Shown here in pieces: positions 30,581 through 39,372 of a stretch of 46,711 nucleotides of DNA. A program made the translations under genes and the position numbers. This stretch comes from a virus. The stretch's first letter is position 1. The number at the start of each line of letters is the position of its first letter. The stretch is from the IMG/VR virus record IMGVR_UViG_3300045243_000017, positions 1-46,711 of that record, one strand, 5' to 3'. The notes under the pieces were generated by a model. It ran no database searches. It was not told the DNA's origin and was given only the letters and a program-made list of their open reading frames with translations.

Positions 30581-31975
30581 TTAAATGCCGTAATCCCCAA
30601 CCATTTCAGCCAATGCCATGGAATAAGCAAAGGCGGAATTCGCCCGAAGATAAACATAAGGCTTTATGGCGGTTTGGGTTGTGGTCGAAGGTGAAGGAAC
30701 TTTTGAATTGGAAGAAACGTTTATAGCGATCGAGGCTCCGACATAAGCGTCATAAATAACTTCGCAAGTAATTATCCCGGTCAAACAATTTGCGCTCAAA
30801 TTGACGAAGAACTCTCCGCTTCCGGTGATAGGTGTCGCAATCGATGTGATTGTACTCGTGGCGTTTCCGTTATTATTCACCAAAGACATTGAGTAATTAT
30901 TCGCCGAAACTTGTTTAAACCAAATTCCCCAACCCGTCAAATTCGCGAGTGGGTCGGTTCCGGTCAAGTCAGGGTCGCCCGAAGCATACCCAATGAAAGA
31001 TTGTTGAGCGCCTCCCGATGGAGTTCCGAAACCCGGGATATGAATAAAAAGATTCATCAAGTTATAAACCGGAAGTAAAAGATTGGCCGGGGTGTATTTG
31101 GCTTCATGCCCACTCGTGTTATCAACCGAAACCATAATGTAAGGAGTCGTGAGTAAACCGGCCAACCACGATTCGGCCAAGCTTCCGCCGGTTCCAGAAA
31201 GAGCCATAGTTCCTTGAACCATACCGGTCGAAATAAAGTTCGTGGCGCTCAAGTCGGCCATTAAGGACCATTGGCGGCGTTCTTTTCTTGGGTTGACCAA
31301 ATTCCATTGGGTGCCGTTATAAATCAAAACAACGGTCATTCCTTTTCTTATCATTCCTGATTGAATCGGAAATCCATCGTTGTCATAAATATTTAAAGCG
31401 GCTTGCGAATTTACTTCCAGAGTGCAACCGGATGGGTGCCCATTGGTATTGTCTTTGGAGGCCACAAAAGCCAAAAGGGTTCCGGCGGCGATATTGGCAT
31501 TGGCCGGGAATCCTGTTACGCCTGTGGCTTTATATGTGTTCACTTCCGATGCTTGGCTTGTATCCGTGCCACACCAAAATATAGCATTCGCAAAAATCTT
31601 CCACTTCGTGGAGTCGGTTGGAAGATTTCCAAGGTTGTTGTCGGTCAAAGATTGATAAGTTTTTCCGCCATAAGAAACAAATGAATCGGTGAAATAGTTC
31701 GTTCCCGAATCATATGGAGGGATACCATCTTGGAGGATTTCAGCAATTTGGGAAGTGATGACATAATCGAGGGCGTTCATATCTTCGAGAACTGGAAGAC
31801 CACCATTTAAAGCGTCATCCCACCCAAATAACCAAGCCGGACTTTGAAGAGTGTCAAGATCCGTGGAGAATGCCGGGGGGCCAATGGCCGAAGACCCGAA
31901 AACGGAAAGGCCACCAGGAACGGCTCCCAAGCTTTGTCCAAATATTTTTGCCGTCTTCCGCGGTATTCGAGCCAA
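30581..31975 (-). CDS. Tail fibre / receptor-binding protein
   Basis: 464 residues from a TTG at 31975 with AAGGAG 6 bases upstream. The N-terminus MARIPRKTAKIFGQSLGAVP then GGLSVFGSSAIG is a typical short virion-attachment segment of phage fibres. Next comes SVFGSS...LDTLQSPAWLFGWDDALNGG and a small domain with SYGGKTYQSLTDNNLGNLP, a carbohydrate-binding-like fold pattern. The C-terminal 200 residues are beta-rich and probably bind the host. It directly follows the baseplate genes. Unlike the next three genes it has no signal peptide. Confidence 0.75.
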   Translation of the reverse strand: MARIPRKTAKIFGQSLGAVPGGLSVFGSSAIGPPAFSTDLDTLQSPAWLFGWDDALNGGLPVLEDMNALDYVITSQIAEILQDGIPPYDSGTNYFTDSFVSYGGKTYQSLTDNNLGNLPTDSTKWKIFANAIFWCGTDTSQASEVNTYKATGVTGFPANANIAAGTLLAFVASKDNTNGHPSGCTLEVNSQAALNIYDNDGFPIQSGMIRKGMTVVLIYNGTQWNLVNPRKERRQWSLMADLSATNFISTGMVQGTMALSGTGGSLAESWLAGLLTTPYIMVSVDNTSGHEAKYTPANLLLPVYNLMNLFIHIPGFGTPSGGAQQSFIGYASGDPDLTGTDPLANLTGWGIWFKQVSANNYSMSLVNNNGNATSTITSIATPITGSGEFFVNLSANCLTGIITCEVIYDAYVGASIAINVSSNSKVPSPSTTTQTAIKPYVYLRANSAFAYSMALAEMVGDYGI

Positions 31976-31985
31976 GGCAAACTCC

Positions 31986-32699
31986 TTAAACGTTAATAAA
32001 ATCTTGTGTCGTTAAAACGTGACCGGTCAAAAGGTTGCTTGTGGTACTCACGGGCGAGATATAAGAAGGTGGCGGAGTCAATGCCCTTCGGAAGCCATAG
32101 AATTTTTGACCCGTATAAGGAAAAGTATAAACGATACTTCGGCCAACCGCCAAGGGTTTAGGAAGAAGACCCGCTTTTATGAAAAATTCGGCGACTATGT
32201 TTTGACCAATTTCGGCGCTATAAAAGTAAGTCATGTGCATGGCCAAATCATCAATGACTTGCAAAACGTCTGAAAAAAATTCAAATATGAAGTTGTTTAT
32301 GGCGAATGTGGTTCCTTTTAGGATATTTCGAACCGCAACGATTTTCATTATTTGGCGGTATTGATCATCGTTTAATGTGATGAATCCCGAGAAGTCTTGG
32401 CCCTGATTTGAAACCCCTACATATTTTCCAATGAGCAAAAGTTGATTCCCAATAGCTGTATTAATGTCAAAAGCTTGAGCAATGGCGAGGGGGATTATTG
32501 GTTCGGTCGTATTGGTGAAGAGTAAGTCGCCGTCATTGTCTTTCAGGGGTTCCCCATCATTGTCGGTCAAAATGTCATGGCCTTGAGGAACCAAGAGTGG
32601 CCCAACAAGCGCTTCAATATTTAAAGTGGCTTTTGTGAGCCCCAAATATTGGCGTATTAAAAGACCGGCGTAATAGTCAATGATTTCTTGTGTTGTCAT
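31986..32699 (-). CDS. Baseplate protein, DUF2612 family
   Basis: 237 residues. IPLAIAQAFDINTAIGNQLL and GKYVGVSN, then LNDDQYRQIMKIVAVRNILK match DUF2612 baseplate wedge-tip proteins (P2 gpI-like role of linking baseplate to fibre). The ATG at 32699 directly follows the TAA of the J-like gene. The C-terminal part (PPPSYISPVSTTSNLL) may contact the fibre encoded next. Confidence 0.8.
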   Translation of the reverse strand: MTTQEIIDYYAGLLIRQYLGLTKATLNIEALVGPLLVPQGHDILTDNDGEPLKDNDGDLLFTNTTEPIIPLAIAQAFDINTAIGNQLLLIGKYVGVSNQGQDFSGFITLNDDQYRQIMKIVAVRNILKGTTFAINNFIFEFFSDVLQVIDDLAMHMTYFYSAEIGQNIVAEFFIKAGLLPKPLAVGRSIVYTFPYTGQKFYGFRRALTPPPSYISPVSTTSNLLTGHVLTTQDFINV

Positions 32700-34109
32700 T
32701 TATGTAACCGTCACCGTGGCCGTTCCAGTATTCCCGAGGTCATCGGTAACCAAAATTGTGTCGGTGGAAGGAGTTGGCCCCGCGGTATAAGCCCCGGTTC
32801 CGCTATCTATCAACCCGCCACTATTATTCGTCCCGAATGAATAAACATAAGTTCCATGGCCACCCAAGGCGGCGAATTGAACCGTTCCGGTGTTATGAGG
32901 AACGATTGAAGTGGTCGGATTTAAAATAATTGGCAAAACGATGATATCTTCCGAGGCTATTTGGAACTGATAATTCAAAGCCGCCGGGGTAAGAGTGTTT
33001 GTGAAAGGGCCGGTATCAGACAACGAAAACCCGGCATTCGTGACCAATGTATTGGGGTCAATTTGTTGAACGAATGTCGCGAGTTGGTTTATGTTTATTT
33101 CGGCGGCAATACCAGGAACGAACAAAGTGGGGAGTTGTGCCACGATTGCCGCGATATTCGGCGGCGTTGTTCCGTTGATCGAGGTCGCCGTGAATCGTAT
33201 GAATACTTCAATTCCGACCACGATATCCCATTGGATGGTGAAAAGAGTTCCATCGGGTTGGGTCACATTATAGGTTTGGTCACCTTTCATGTTACAACCT
33301 TCGGTTCTATTGACATAAATGGCGTTGGCAATGTCGGCGGCGGCAGCCGACCCAGAAATAACGGCATAAATCGAATTTAAAGGGGAAGCGTAAGGCGGGT
33401 TGGCTTGGCCATAATTCTCATAAACTTTCGCATAAGAAACACCTGGGACGTTCCCGAGCGCCGCCTGGGTGCCTTGCTGGAATCCTTGTGATGGAAGCGA
33501 AACGGATTGTTGGCGCCGGATTTTGAGCGCGGCATCGGTTTCTTGGTTTATACCTGAAATTGTTCCAATAATTGTTGGGTTGTTGATCGCCGTCACACCT
33601 AAAACGATAAGACCTGGAACCGTGATCGTGTTTGGAAGAACTGAAATCGCTCCGGTGTTGGCCGCCTGGAATTGATAAGAAGCGGTTCCGGGGCCACTTA
33701 CGGATTGGGTCGTAATGAGATTCCATTTGTTCCCGGCGTTGTCGGTCACATAGTAAACGGGATTGGTTGTTTGGTCTAAACCATAAAGATTCAAAGCCCG
33801 GTCGGTTGTTACGGAAACCGGCGTGGTGGTATAAGTTCCACCTTGAACTTGAATTCCATTTATTCCAACCCTTTGCCAAAGAATGGTTCCAATGGCTTGG
33901 TCAGGGTCGAAGGAGGTAAAAACTTGTTGAATGATTGTCCGAATATCGGTGGCACCCTGACAATAAATATTAATGGCGTTGGCATCGGGGGATCCTGCCG
34001 TCACATCGATATTGATACCATAAATGCCTTTGAGGAAAGCCGTTAGGTCGGCAATGAGTTCCGCCTGGGTCTTTAGAGTTAATCCGTTAGCCGTTAAGGA
34101 ATCGGGCAT
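32700..34109 (-). CDS. Baseplate J-like wedge protein with C-terminal Ig-like domain
   Basis: 469 residues. The N-terminal GLTLKTQAELIADLTAFLKG then GSPDANAINIYCQGATDIRT, and QETDAALKIRRQQSVSLPSQ in the middle, are baseplate-J (gp6/gpJ) hallmarks; it would form the wedge ring. Residues about 395-469 are an added Ig-like domain (GTYVYSFG..., TDTILVTDDLGNTGTATVTV) that closely resembles the N-terminal domain of the neck/terminator gene at 40870-41616. ATG at 34109. Confidence 0.88.
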   Translation of the reverse strand: MPDSLTANGLTLKTQAELIADLTAFLKGIYGINIDVTAGSPDANAINIYCQGATDIRTIIQQVFTSFDPDQAIGTILWQRVGINGIQVQGGTYTTTPVSVTTDRALNLYGLDQTTNPVYYVTDNAGNKWNLITTQSVSGPGTASYQFQAANTGAISVLPNTITVPGLIVLGVTAINNPTIIGTISGINQETDAALKIRRQQSVSLPSQGFQQGTQAALGNVPGVSYAKVYENYGQANPPYASPLNSIYAVISGSAAAADIANAIYVNRTEGCNMKGDQTYNVTQPDGTLFTIQWDIVVGIEVFIRFTATSINGTTPPNIAAIVAQLPTLFVPGIAAEININQLATFVQQIDPNTLVTNAGFSLSDTGPFTNTLTPAALNYQFQIASEDIIVLPIILNPTTSIVPHNTGTVQFAALGGHGTYVYSFGTNNSGGLIDSGTGAYTAGPTPSTDTILVTDDLGNTGTATVTVT

Positions 34110-34111
34110 GG

Positions 34112-34486
34112 TTAGGCCGCCATTTCATGAAAGATTGAATCTTTAACCGTTGAAAAAACGGTCTCAACTGAATATTGAATCGAGAAAGCCCGATTCGAAG
34201 GTAAGCTTATTTCCAATTGTAATTGACCTGTCACCCCTTGGGTATTGATGATTGCCGCGGATATCGCGAGTTGTAAAAGAATCTCATTGTTCCGAGACCC
34301 CAAGAGGTTGAACCAATCGATACCGGTATTCATCGACCAAAAAGCGTTGTTGAAGAATTGAAGGATATTGCTTCGGATTTGTTGGGCCATGGCGGCATTA
34401 CCCGAAAGGTAATTCCCTTTACCGGTTCCGAACGTCCAATCGCCCTCTTGATCAAGAGCTCGAACTATGGTTTGGACTTCACTCAA
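34112..34486 (-). CDS. Baseplate wedge protein, gp25/GPW-like
   Basis: 124 residues from a TTG at 34486 (GGAGAATTAC Shine-Dalgarno, 8-base overlap with the spike gene). DWTFGTGKGNYLSGNAAMAQ then NILQFFNNAFWSMNTGIDWF is the gp25-like pattern of the sheath initiator in contractile baseplates. It lies between spike and J-like genes, as usual. Confidence 0.85.
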   Translation of the reverse strand: MSEVQTIVRALDQEGDWTFGTGKGNYLSGNAAMAQQIRSNILQFFNNAFWSMNTGIDWFNLLGSRNNEILLQLAISAAIINTQGVTGQLQLEISLPSNRAFSIQYSVETVFSTVKDSIFHEMAA

Positions 34487-35147
34487 GTAATTCTCCTAGC
34501 TTCCCGGCTGTTGCCCCAAGGCTAGCCGAATTCAAAGGTGTTCCACTCACTCCAGGGGCCGAAGTAATTGGGACCGTAATTGATTGTATTTCACTTATTA
34601 GTTCTTGTAAAAGTGCATTTAATTTATAAGTGTCATTGCCGATAAGAACTTTTGAAGAACTTACACCCACTTGACCTCCGCCAATCCATTGTAAAAGCAA
34701 ATGATTCATGTCGAAGTTAGTTAAAACGTTCCCTTTTGATCGAGGGCCCACCAAGATAACAGCATCCGAAAAAGAGTGAAGTCTGGAGGTATCCGGAGCC
34801 CCAATAACACTACCAGCAAACCAAGCGTCCATATCCCGGTCATTGAAAAATATAAAACATTCGTCATTTTTAGCGATTGGGAAAGTTAATGAGGTTTGGC
34901 CACCCCTTAAGAACATTACGGGGGAATCGGCTATTGGCGGATAATCCACGAGTTGGGTTTTATTTTTTTGGGTGTCGGTATCAAAAATCAATATTTCCTT
35001 TTTGTAATTGATCGAAGCCGTAGCGGTTTGGTTGGCTGGATTGAAGGATTGAATTGTCCCAATGTGATGACAATTGAAATTTAGAAGTAAATTTCTTTGA
35101 AACATATTAAAGATGTCGGGTAATTCGGGATTTGTTAATAGGGTCAT
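34479..35147 (-). CDS. Central spike protein (Gp138 N-terminal family)
   Basis: 222 residues. The OB-like N-terminal part (IGTIQSFNPANQTATASINY, then YPPIADSPVMFLRGGQTSLT and GDECFIFFNDRDMDAWF-like AKNDECFIFFNDRDMDAWFA) matches the Gp138 N-terminal domain of cell-puncturing spikes. The C-terminus is a short beta-helix and helical tail. It is about half the size of T4 gp5 and has no lysozyme domain. ATG at 35147 overlaps the hub stop as ATGA. Confidence 0.85.
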   Translation of the reverse strand: MTLLTNPELPDIFNMFQRNLLLNFNCHHIGTIQSFNPANQTATASINYKKEILIFDTDTQKNKTQLVDYPPIADSPVMFLRGGQTSLTFPIAKNDECFIFFNDRDMDAWFAGSVIGAPDTSRLHSFSDAVILVGPRSKGNVLTNFDMNHLLLQWIGGGQVGVSSSKVLIGNDTYKLNALLQELISEIQSITVPITSAPGVSGTPLNSASLGATAGKLGELLE

Positions 35148-36055
35148 GCTGGTATGTCCACGAGTTCCGATACGACAAATGGGGCGAATAGACCCACGTT
35201 AGTAATGGCATCCCCGCAAACGGAATCCGAAATGGTTCCGCGGTGGCCAAGGCTTACGACCTTATAGTCATGGTTGAGTGTCGGATTGGTCAAGGTGACC
35301 AACTTAACTCTTTGAGCCATAATCAATCGAGGCTCGAAAAGCATCGAATAATGGATGATAGATTGTTCCCAAATCGGAGTTTCCAAGAGCCCGGCGGAAG
35401 CATCAATGACGTTTATTCCATCCGATGGGATGCACTCGTTATCTTCCAAAATGTAGGCTTTCCCGAGGTCGATAAAGAACCCGCTCGATGTAGGAGTGGT
35501 TGACGTCCAATTTTTAAGAACTTCCAATGGGTGTTCGGAAAATGAGTTTGAGCGGCTCAATGTGCCTTGAACGGCTCTTCCAACCGCCCCAAGTTGGACA
35601 ACCTGGCCTTGGTTGTTACCAGGAAGGGCGTTAAGAAGGGGTTGAATCATGGCTTGGCGGGGGGTGCCGGCCGGAAATGTTTGTGTGGCGACCGTGGGGG
35701 CGTTGGCGAAAACAAATCCTCCATCAAACGATTGAATCTCGGTGACTATATCAACCCGGCTTTGTTTATAAGAATAGCATTGGGAAATCATGCCCCTAAA
35801 ACAAACCGGAATATTTATGGAACTATACCCGGCCTTGAATGTGATGGTTCTCAAATCGCCAACGTCATTGATATTCTTTTGAATGGCGCTTCGGTGAGAT
35901 TCCTCCAGGTTGTAAAGCTTGAAACTCGCGACATTGGCGGATGACAAGGCGTTTCGCTGGATATCGAATTCACAAGTGAACGGAAGCTTTATGGTTAGGA
36001 TATCCCCGCTTTTGGTTTGAATATTGATTTCATAGATTCGACCGAATTTAAGCAA
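35144..36055 (-). CDS. Baseplate hub protein (gp27/gpD-like)
   Basis: 303 residues from a TTG at 36055. The N-terminal beta domain (FGRIYEINIQTKSGDILTIK) and ASFKLYNLEESHRSAIQKNI segment are typical of hub proteins of small myophages. FKAGYSSINIPVCFRGMISQ and WTSTTPTSSGFFIDLGKAYI follow. It should trimerise below the tube and hold the spike encoded next. An 8-base overlap joins it to the plug gene. Confidence 0.8.
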   Translation of the reverse strand: MLKFGRIYEINIQTKSGDILTIKLPFTCEFDIQRNALSSANVASFKLYNLEESHRSAIQKNINDVGDLRTITFKAGYSSINIPVCFRGMISQCYSYKQSRVDIVTEIQSFDGGFVFANAPTVATQTFPAGTPRQAMIQPLLNALPGNNQGQVVQLGAVGRAVQGTLSRSNSFSEHPLEVLKNWTSTTPTSSGFFIDLGKAYILEDNECIPSDGINVIDASAGLLETPIWEQSIIHYSMLFEPRLIMAQRVKLVTLTNPTLNHDYKVVSLGHRGTISDSVCGDAITNVGLFAPFVVSELVDIPA

Positions 36056-36407
36056 GTTGACCCGCCTTTAGCGCCGCCTCGTATTGTTGAACCTCCGCTT
36101 GGGTCAAAACGTAAAGTTGGAAAGCGCCACTCGAAAGATCCTCCAATTGTGTCGGTTCCCTTCCGGTTTGAGTGATGCAAGTTAAGCCGAAGTTGATAAG
36201 ATTTTTGAATTGCCTTAAGGCGTTAGGAATGACACAAACCCGAGTGATTCCGAGTTGGAACCCTTGGGCGGAATTCACGATTGAGGTATAAAACCAACCT
36301 GTTTGAGAGGCCACATAACTCAATGAAATAACGAGTTTGCTCCCATCGGGCAAAACAATGGTCATCGATTGATTTGGGTCGCTTGTCAAATTCAAAATTG
36401 GAAGCAT
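36048..36407 (-). CDS. Baseplate plug-like protein
   Basis: 119 residues. LTSDPNQSMTIVLPDGSKLV and GWFYTSIVNSAQGFQLGITR resemble the small plug protein (gp18) of the minimal baseplate of cyanophage Pam3, which is inserted in the hub. The ATG at 36407 has a TAAGGA Shine-Dalgarno. Position directly before the hub supports the call, but the family match is from memory. Confidence 0.7.
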   Translation of the reverse strand: MLPILNLTSDPNQSMTIVLPDGSKLVISLSYVASQTGWFYTSIVNSAQGFQLGITRVCVIPNALRQFKNLINFGLTCITQTGREPTQLEDLSSGAFQLYVLTQAEVQQYEAALKAGQLA

Positions 36408-36416
36408 GATTTATCC

Positions 36417-37181
36417 TTAGAATAAACTTGAGACAAAAGGAATGCTCGAAGGTGATGGGGTCGTAGTTCCCAAATCCACGTTGGGGGATAACGCTTGCCC
36501 GGCCCTTCCATCCAAAACCACCGCCGGCGTACTTGTCGTATTTGAAAACCTGATTTCCTTAAACGTTATGAAAAAATCCGTCAACTCGGTTGTTTCTTCC
36601 GATTGAAGAGGGACAATAGATTCCGGCATCATGTTTAACATTAACGCCCACGGGGTTTGGATATTGAAAAGCCACCGTTGAATCCTCGCCTTTGCCCACC
36701 ATTGAAAAGCGGCTTGTTGCTTATTTTGGGTTCCTTGTCCCGAGAGGGAATTCCAAGCGCTTGCCGCGGCATTGGCTAAGTTGGCGGCTTGAGAATAAGC
36801 GCTTGAGGCTTCATTTAAAAGGTTTAAAGCCGTCACCGAGAGCCCCGGGGCAAAGTCGGATATGGGCACAAGGGCCGAGCTCACCGCTTGGAGAACCGGC
36901 GATTGGAACGGCAAGAGGTCGTTGAGTTCACCAATAAAACCATGGGTTGAATACTTGATTGGCGGAAGGGCGGAATGGTCCTGAATGGCCGAATTGCTTT
37001 CGATGTAATGGTCGGTGATATCGATTTTCAATTCCATCTTTTGTTCGCCTTCGGTATGGAAAAGAAAGGTCGGGGTAATGATCGAGCCATTGAAAATGCC
37101 CTGATACCCCACGTTTGAAGCGGGGGTGATCAAGGCGATATTTGAGAGACCCGCGGTTAAAGCTTGAACGTTCGGAATCAT
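36417..37181 (-). CDS. Dit-like baseplate/distal tail protein
   Basis: 254 residues. FLFHTEGEQKMELKIDITDH followed by the YIESNSAIQDHSALPPIKYS and THGFIGELNDL segments match the Dit-like tail proteins of small contractile phages, which connect the tube end to the hub. The middle is a long Ala/Ser helix (ASSAYSQAANLANAAASAWN). ATG at 37181 shares its A with the tape-measure stop (TAATG). Confidence 0.78.
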   Translation of the reverse strand: MIPNVQALTAGLSNIALITPASNVGYQGIFNGSIITPTFLFHTEGEQKMELKIDITDHYIESNSAIQDHSALPPIKYSTHGFIGELNDLLPFQSPVLQAVSSALVPISDFAPGLSVTALNLLNEASSAYSQAANLANAAASAWNSLSGQGTQNKQQAAFQWWAKARIQRWLFNIQTPWALMLNMMPESIVPLQSEETTELTDFFITFKEIRFSNTTSTPAVVLDGRAGQALSPNVDLGTTTPSPSSIPFVSSLF

Positions 37182-38281
37182 TATTTCACCGTACTTTGAT
37201 CAAGGTTTCCGGCTGCCTTCTTCATTTCCCTCTTGAGGGCTTCCGAAATCATTTTCCCATACATTTCGGGATTCGCCACGGGCCCAATGCCATTAAGGTT
37301 TATTTGGGCGTTAATGTTGTGGATAGTTCCGCCGGTCGTTGAACCTGTTTTCAAGTTATATATGACACCGCCCATGATATCCTCCAAGGCGGCGGCGCTT
37401 TCCCTTCCGAACTTACTTGACCCGCCTTGGAACTCGAACATATCGGCCATGTGACTTGTGATGGTGGCCCACCCCGACATACTCTTCCCAATCAGTTCAA
37501 AAACCTTTAACTTTTCGGCCAATTTATCCAAGGCCGTCACGAGCCTCAAAGCTGGAGGGATGATTGCGTCAATTTCCTTGGCTATGTCGGCCCCCCGGAA
37601 CGAGGCAAAAGAATGGAAAGCGTGTTGAATATCAATTCCGAGTTGGTTCCAGGCTTCCCCGGTTTTCTCCAGGCGGCTAATAGTGGCATCCGAAAGGAAG
37701 GGAGCCTTTGAGATTTCATCGGTTCCAAGCCGACCCTGCATGATTCGCGCGATAAGGTTTTGGTCGCCGATGAATGATTTAAGGCGGTCAACGGCCAACC
37801 CTGGAACCTTTTCTTTCATGGCGTACTCTCTTAGACGCTGGAAAAGGAACTCGGGGTGTTCGATATATTTATCGATGTCGGAACCCTTGGCATCCCCTAA
37901 AACGGCATGAATCCAAAACATTCCTTCGGGAGCCTGACCTTTGAACTTTAAATCAACCATGGCTTGTTTAAGTTTTAAAAGGCTTTGGGTCATCGTACCG
38001 TTGGCGATACCGAGTTTACCGGCGGCGTTCTCGTATTGCTGGATGGATTGGGAACTCTCGCCGATAAGGGTCTTGGCGTTGGTCATTCCGATACCAAACT
38101 CGCCCGATGTGGTGAAGAGCTTCTCCAAGGCGTAGAAAGCGCCGACAATGGCCGCCTTCGCTTGGAAGGACATATCCTTGATATCGCCCAAGCCTTCCTT
38201 TGCCCCTTTGAGAGCGTTAAGGGTTTTCTCATGCCCGTTTATACCAAGGTTTATGAATAAGTCACCAACGCTTTTGCCCAT
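37181..38281 (-). CDS. Short tape measure protein
   Basis: 366 residues. The N-terminal GKSVGDLFINLGINGHEKTL and LNALKGAKEGLGDIKDMSFQ, a hydrophobic helix (AKAAIVGAFYALEKLF) and a largely helical body with no repeats fit a tape measure. It follows the chaperone pair and precedes distal tail genes, the canonical place. At about 0.15 nm per residue the tail would be near 55 nm, very short for a contractile tail. The end (HNINAQINLNGIG) resembles C-terminal parts of other tape measures. Confidence 0.82.
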   Translation of the reverse strand: MGKSVGDLFINLGINGHEKTLNALKGAKEGLGDIKDMSFQAKAAIVGAFYALEKLFTTSGEFGIGMTNAKTLIGESSQSIQQYENAAGKLGIANGTMTQSLLKLKQAMVDLKFKGQAPEGMFWIHAVLGDAKGSDIDKYIEHPEFLFQRLREYAMKEKVPGLAVDRLKSFIGDQNLIARIMQGRLGTDEISKAPFLSDATISRLEKTGEAWNQLGIDIQHAFHSFASFRGADIAKEIDAIIPPALRLVTALDKLAEKLKVFELIGKSMSGWATITSHMADMFEFQGGSSKFGRESAAALEDIMGGVIYNLKTGSTTGGTIHNINAQINLNGIGPVANPEMYGKMISEALKREMKKAAGNLDQSTVK

Positions 38282-38886
38282 CTATTTCTCCGGCGCATTA
38301 AGCGCAATGAATTCTTCTTCGTACTCTTGAATAAAATTTTCGTAATTAAGAACCTGGAGAACCTTACGGGCGGGTAAGCTTTCGGCTTCCAAAAGAGAGC
38401 TTGCGTATCCACCTTTGACCAGGCGGCAATGAATCAAAAATATGTCGTCATGAGATTCTACTTTTGGGAAGAATCTCTTTTTCCTTCGGCCTTTTGTGAC
38501 GACTTTAACAAGAGGCCGCTCAAAAAAGGGTCAAGGTTTTGGGTCATGACCTCGATACACACCAAAACAAAATCGCCTCTTGCCACCAATGGTTCGAATG
38601 TCGCTTCGGTAATCTTTTGGTCGCTTCCATTGGCTATTTCAGGATGGGAATAAATCGCACGTTGAAAGCACTTCATAACGGATTGATGAACCTCGGGGGA
38701 AGAAAGCGTCAACGGCAAGTAATCCATGATAACGTCTTTTTTGGTCTTACCCTCGGGGACTTCCGCGAATACGAGCATCTTGAGAACTGATTGGTAAAGT
38801 GAATGGGCATCCCTGAAAGGAGCGTCATTGATTTTAAGGGTCGCTCCGCTAGGTAGCGGAACCACCCTCATTTCTTGCTCTGTCAT
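38282..38886 (-). CDS. Tail assembly chaperone, -1 frameshift product
   Basis: The upstream chaperone frame can shift -1 at TTTTTTG (38521-38527) and continue for 79 codons to a TAG at 38282-38284, giving a 201-residue fusion. The extension contains DDIFLIHCRLVKGGYASSLL and REVLQ-like KVLQVLNYENFIQEYEEEF, which is the usual sequence type of the second chaperone domain. No start codon with a Shine-Dalgarno exists for the extension alone, and it ends directly before the tape-measure ATG. Location between tube and tape measure matches lambda gpG/gpGT and P2 E/E'. Confidence 0.85.
38458..38886 (-). CDS. Tail assembly chaperone (gpG/E-like)
   Basis: 142 residues in frame 0. MTEQEMRVVPLPSGATLKIN then APFRDAHSLYQSVLKMLVF is typical of tail assembly chaperones of contractile phages. 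The C-terminal SSQKAEGKRDSSQK tail ends at a TAG and lies within the region where the frameshift extension reads the -1 frame. It should bind the tape measure together with the fusion product and is not expected in the virion. ATG at 38886. Confidence 0.85.
   Translation of the reverse strand: MTEQEMRVVPLPSGATLKINDAPFRDAHSLYQSVLKMLVFAEVPEGKTKKDVIMDYLPLTLSSPEVHQSVMKCFQRAIYSHPEIANGSDQKITEATFEPLVARGDFVLVCIEVMTQNLDPFLSGLLLKSSQKAEGKRDSSQK
38521..38527 (-). promoter_or_regulatory. Programmed -1 frameshift site TTTTTTG
   Basis: In frame 0 the codons are CCT TTT TTG AGC, giving the slippery heptamer T_TTT_TTG, the same as in phage P2 genes E/E'. The overlapping C_CCT_TTT also fits the XXXYYYZ rule. 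The -1 frame has a TGA immediately upstream and is then open for 79 codons, so the shift must occur between that TGA and the frame-0 TAG at 38458. A-rich GGAAAAAGA further on is a weaker alternative. Confidence 0.8.
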
Positions 38887-38897
38887 GTTTCATCCCC

Positions 38898-39362
38898 CTA
38901 GGCTACGATTCGCAAGGCCTTGGAAAAGTGGATTTCATACATGACTTTGGCTTGGTCGGTATTACCTTCCACGTTTTCTTTGCCCGGCGTTTGTTTCTGG
39001 AAAACTCCACCCGACAAAAGGTAGGTATCCGCCGAAATGTTACTCGCTCCATCACCAACGTTTTTGACGTATTGGCCAGTAAGAAGAGTGAATCCGGCGA
39101 AGTTGGAGTTCTGGAGGTTGAGAAGGTTTAACAAGAAAACGTCATCGGCACTCGCCCGAACCAAGCCGATTTTCAAAACTCCGATTTGGCCCTGGGTGTT
39201 TAGAGCGAATAAGGCGTTCCCATTCTTTCCCTTCTTCACCGTGGCGATTCCATTTGGGAAGTCGAGGTCGATGGTGTCGGCATCGGCGAAGTCGTTAAAA
39301 ATCCTTTGGTTGATGATTAATGTATCCGCTCCCGCAAGGGCTGCAACGTTTGAATCTGGCAT
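38898..39362 (-). CDS. Tail tube protein
   Basis: 154 residues. DTLIINQRIFNDFADADTID then FPNGIATVKKGKNGNALFA and SADTYLLSGGVFQKQTPGKE have the beta-rich layout of small-myophage tube proteins (DUF3277-like). It lies directly between the sheath and the chaperones. It should form the inner tube through which DNA passes. Confidence 0.85.
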   Translation of the reverse strand: MPDSNVAALAGADTLIINQRIFNDFADADTIDLDFPNGIATVKKGKNGNALFALNTQGQIGVLKIGLVRASADDVFLLNLLNLQNSNFAGFTLLTGQYVKNVGDGASNISADTYLLSGGVFQKQTPGKENVEGNTDQAKVMYEIHFSKALRIVA

Positions 39363-39372
39363 GGCTTACTCC

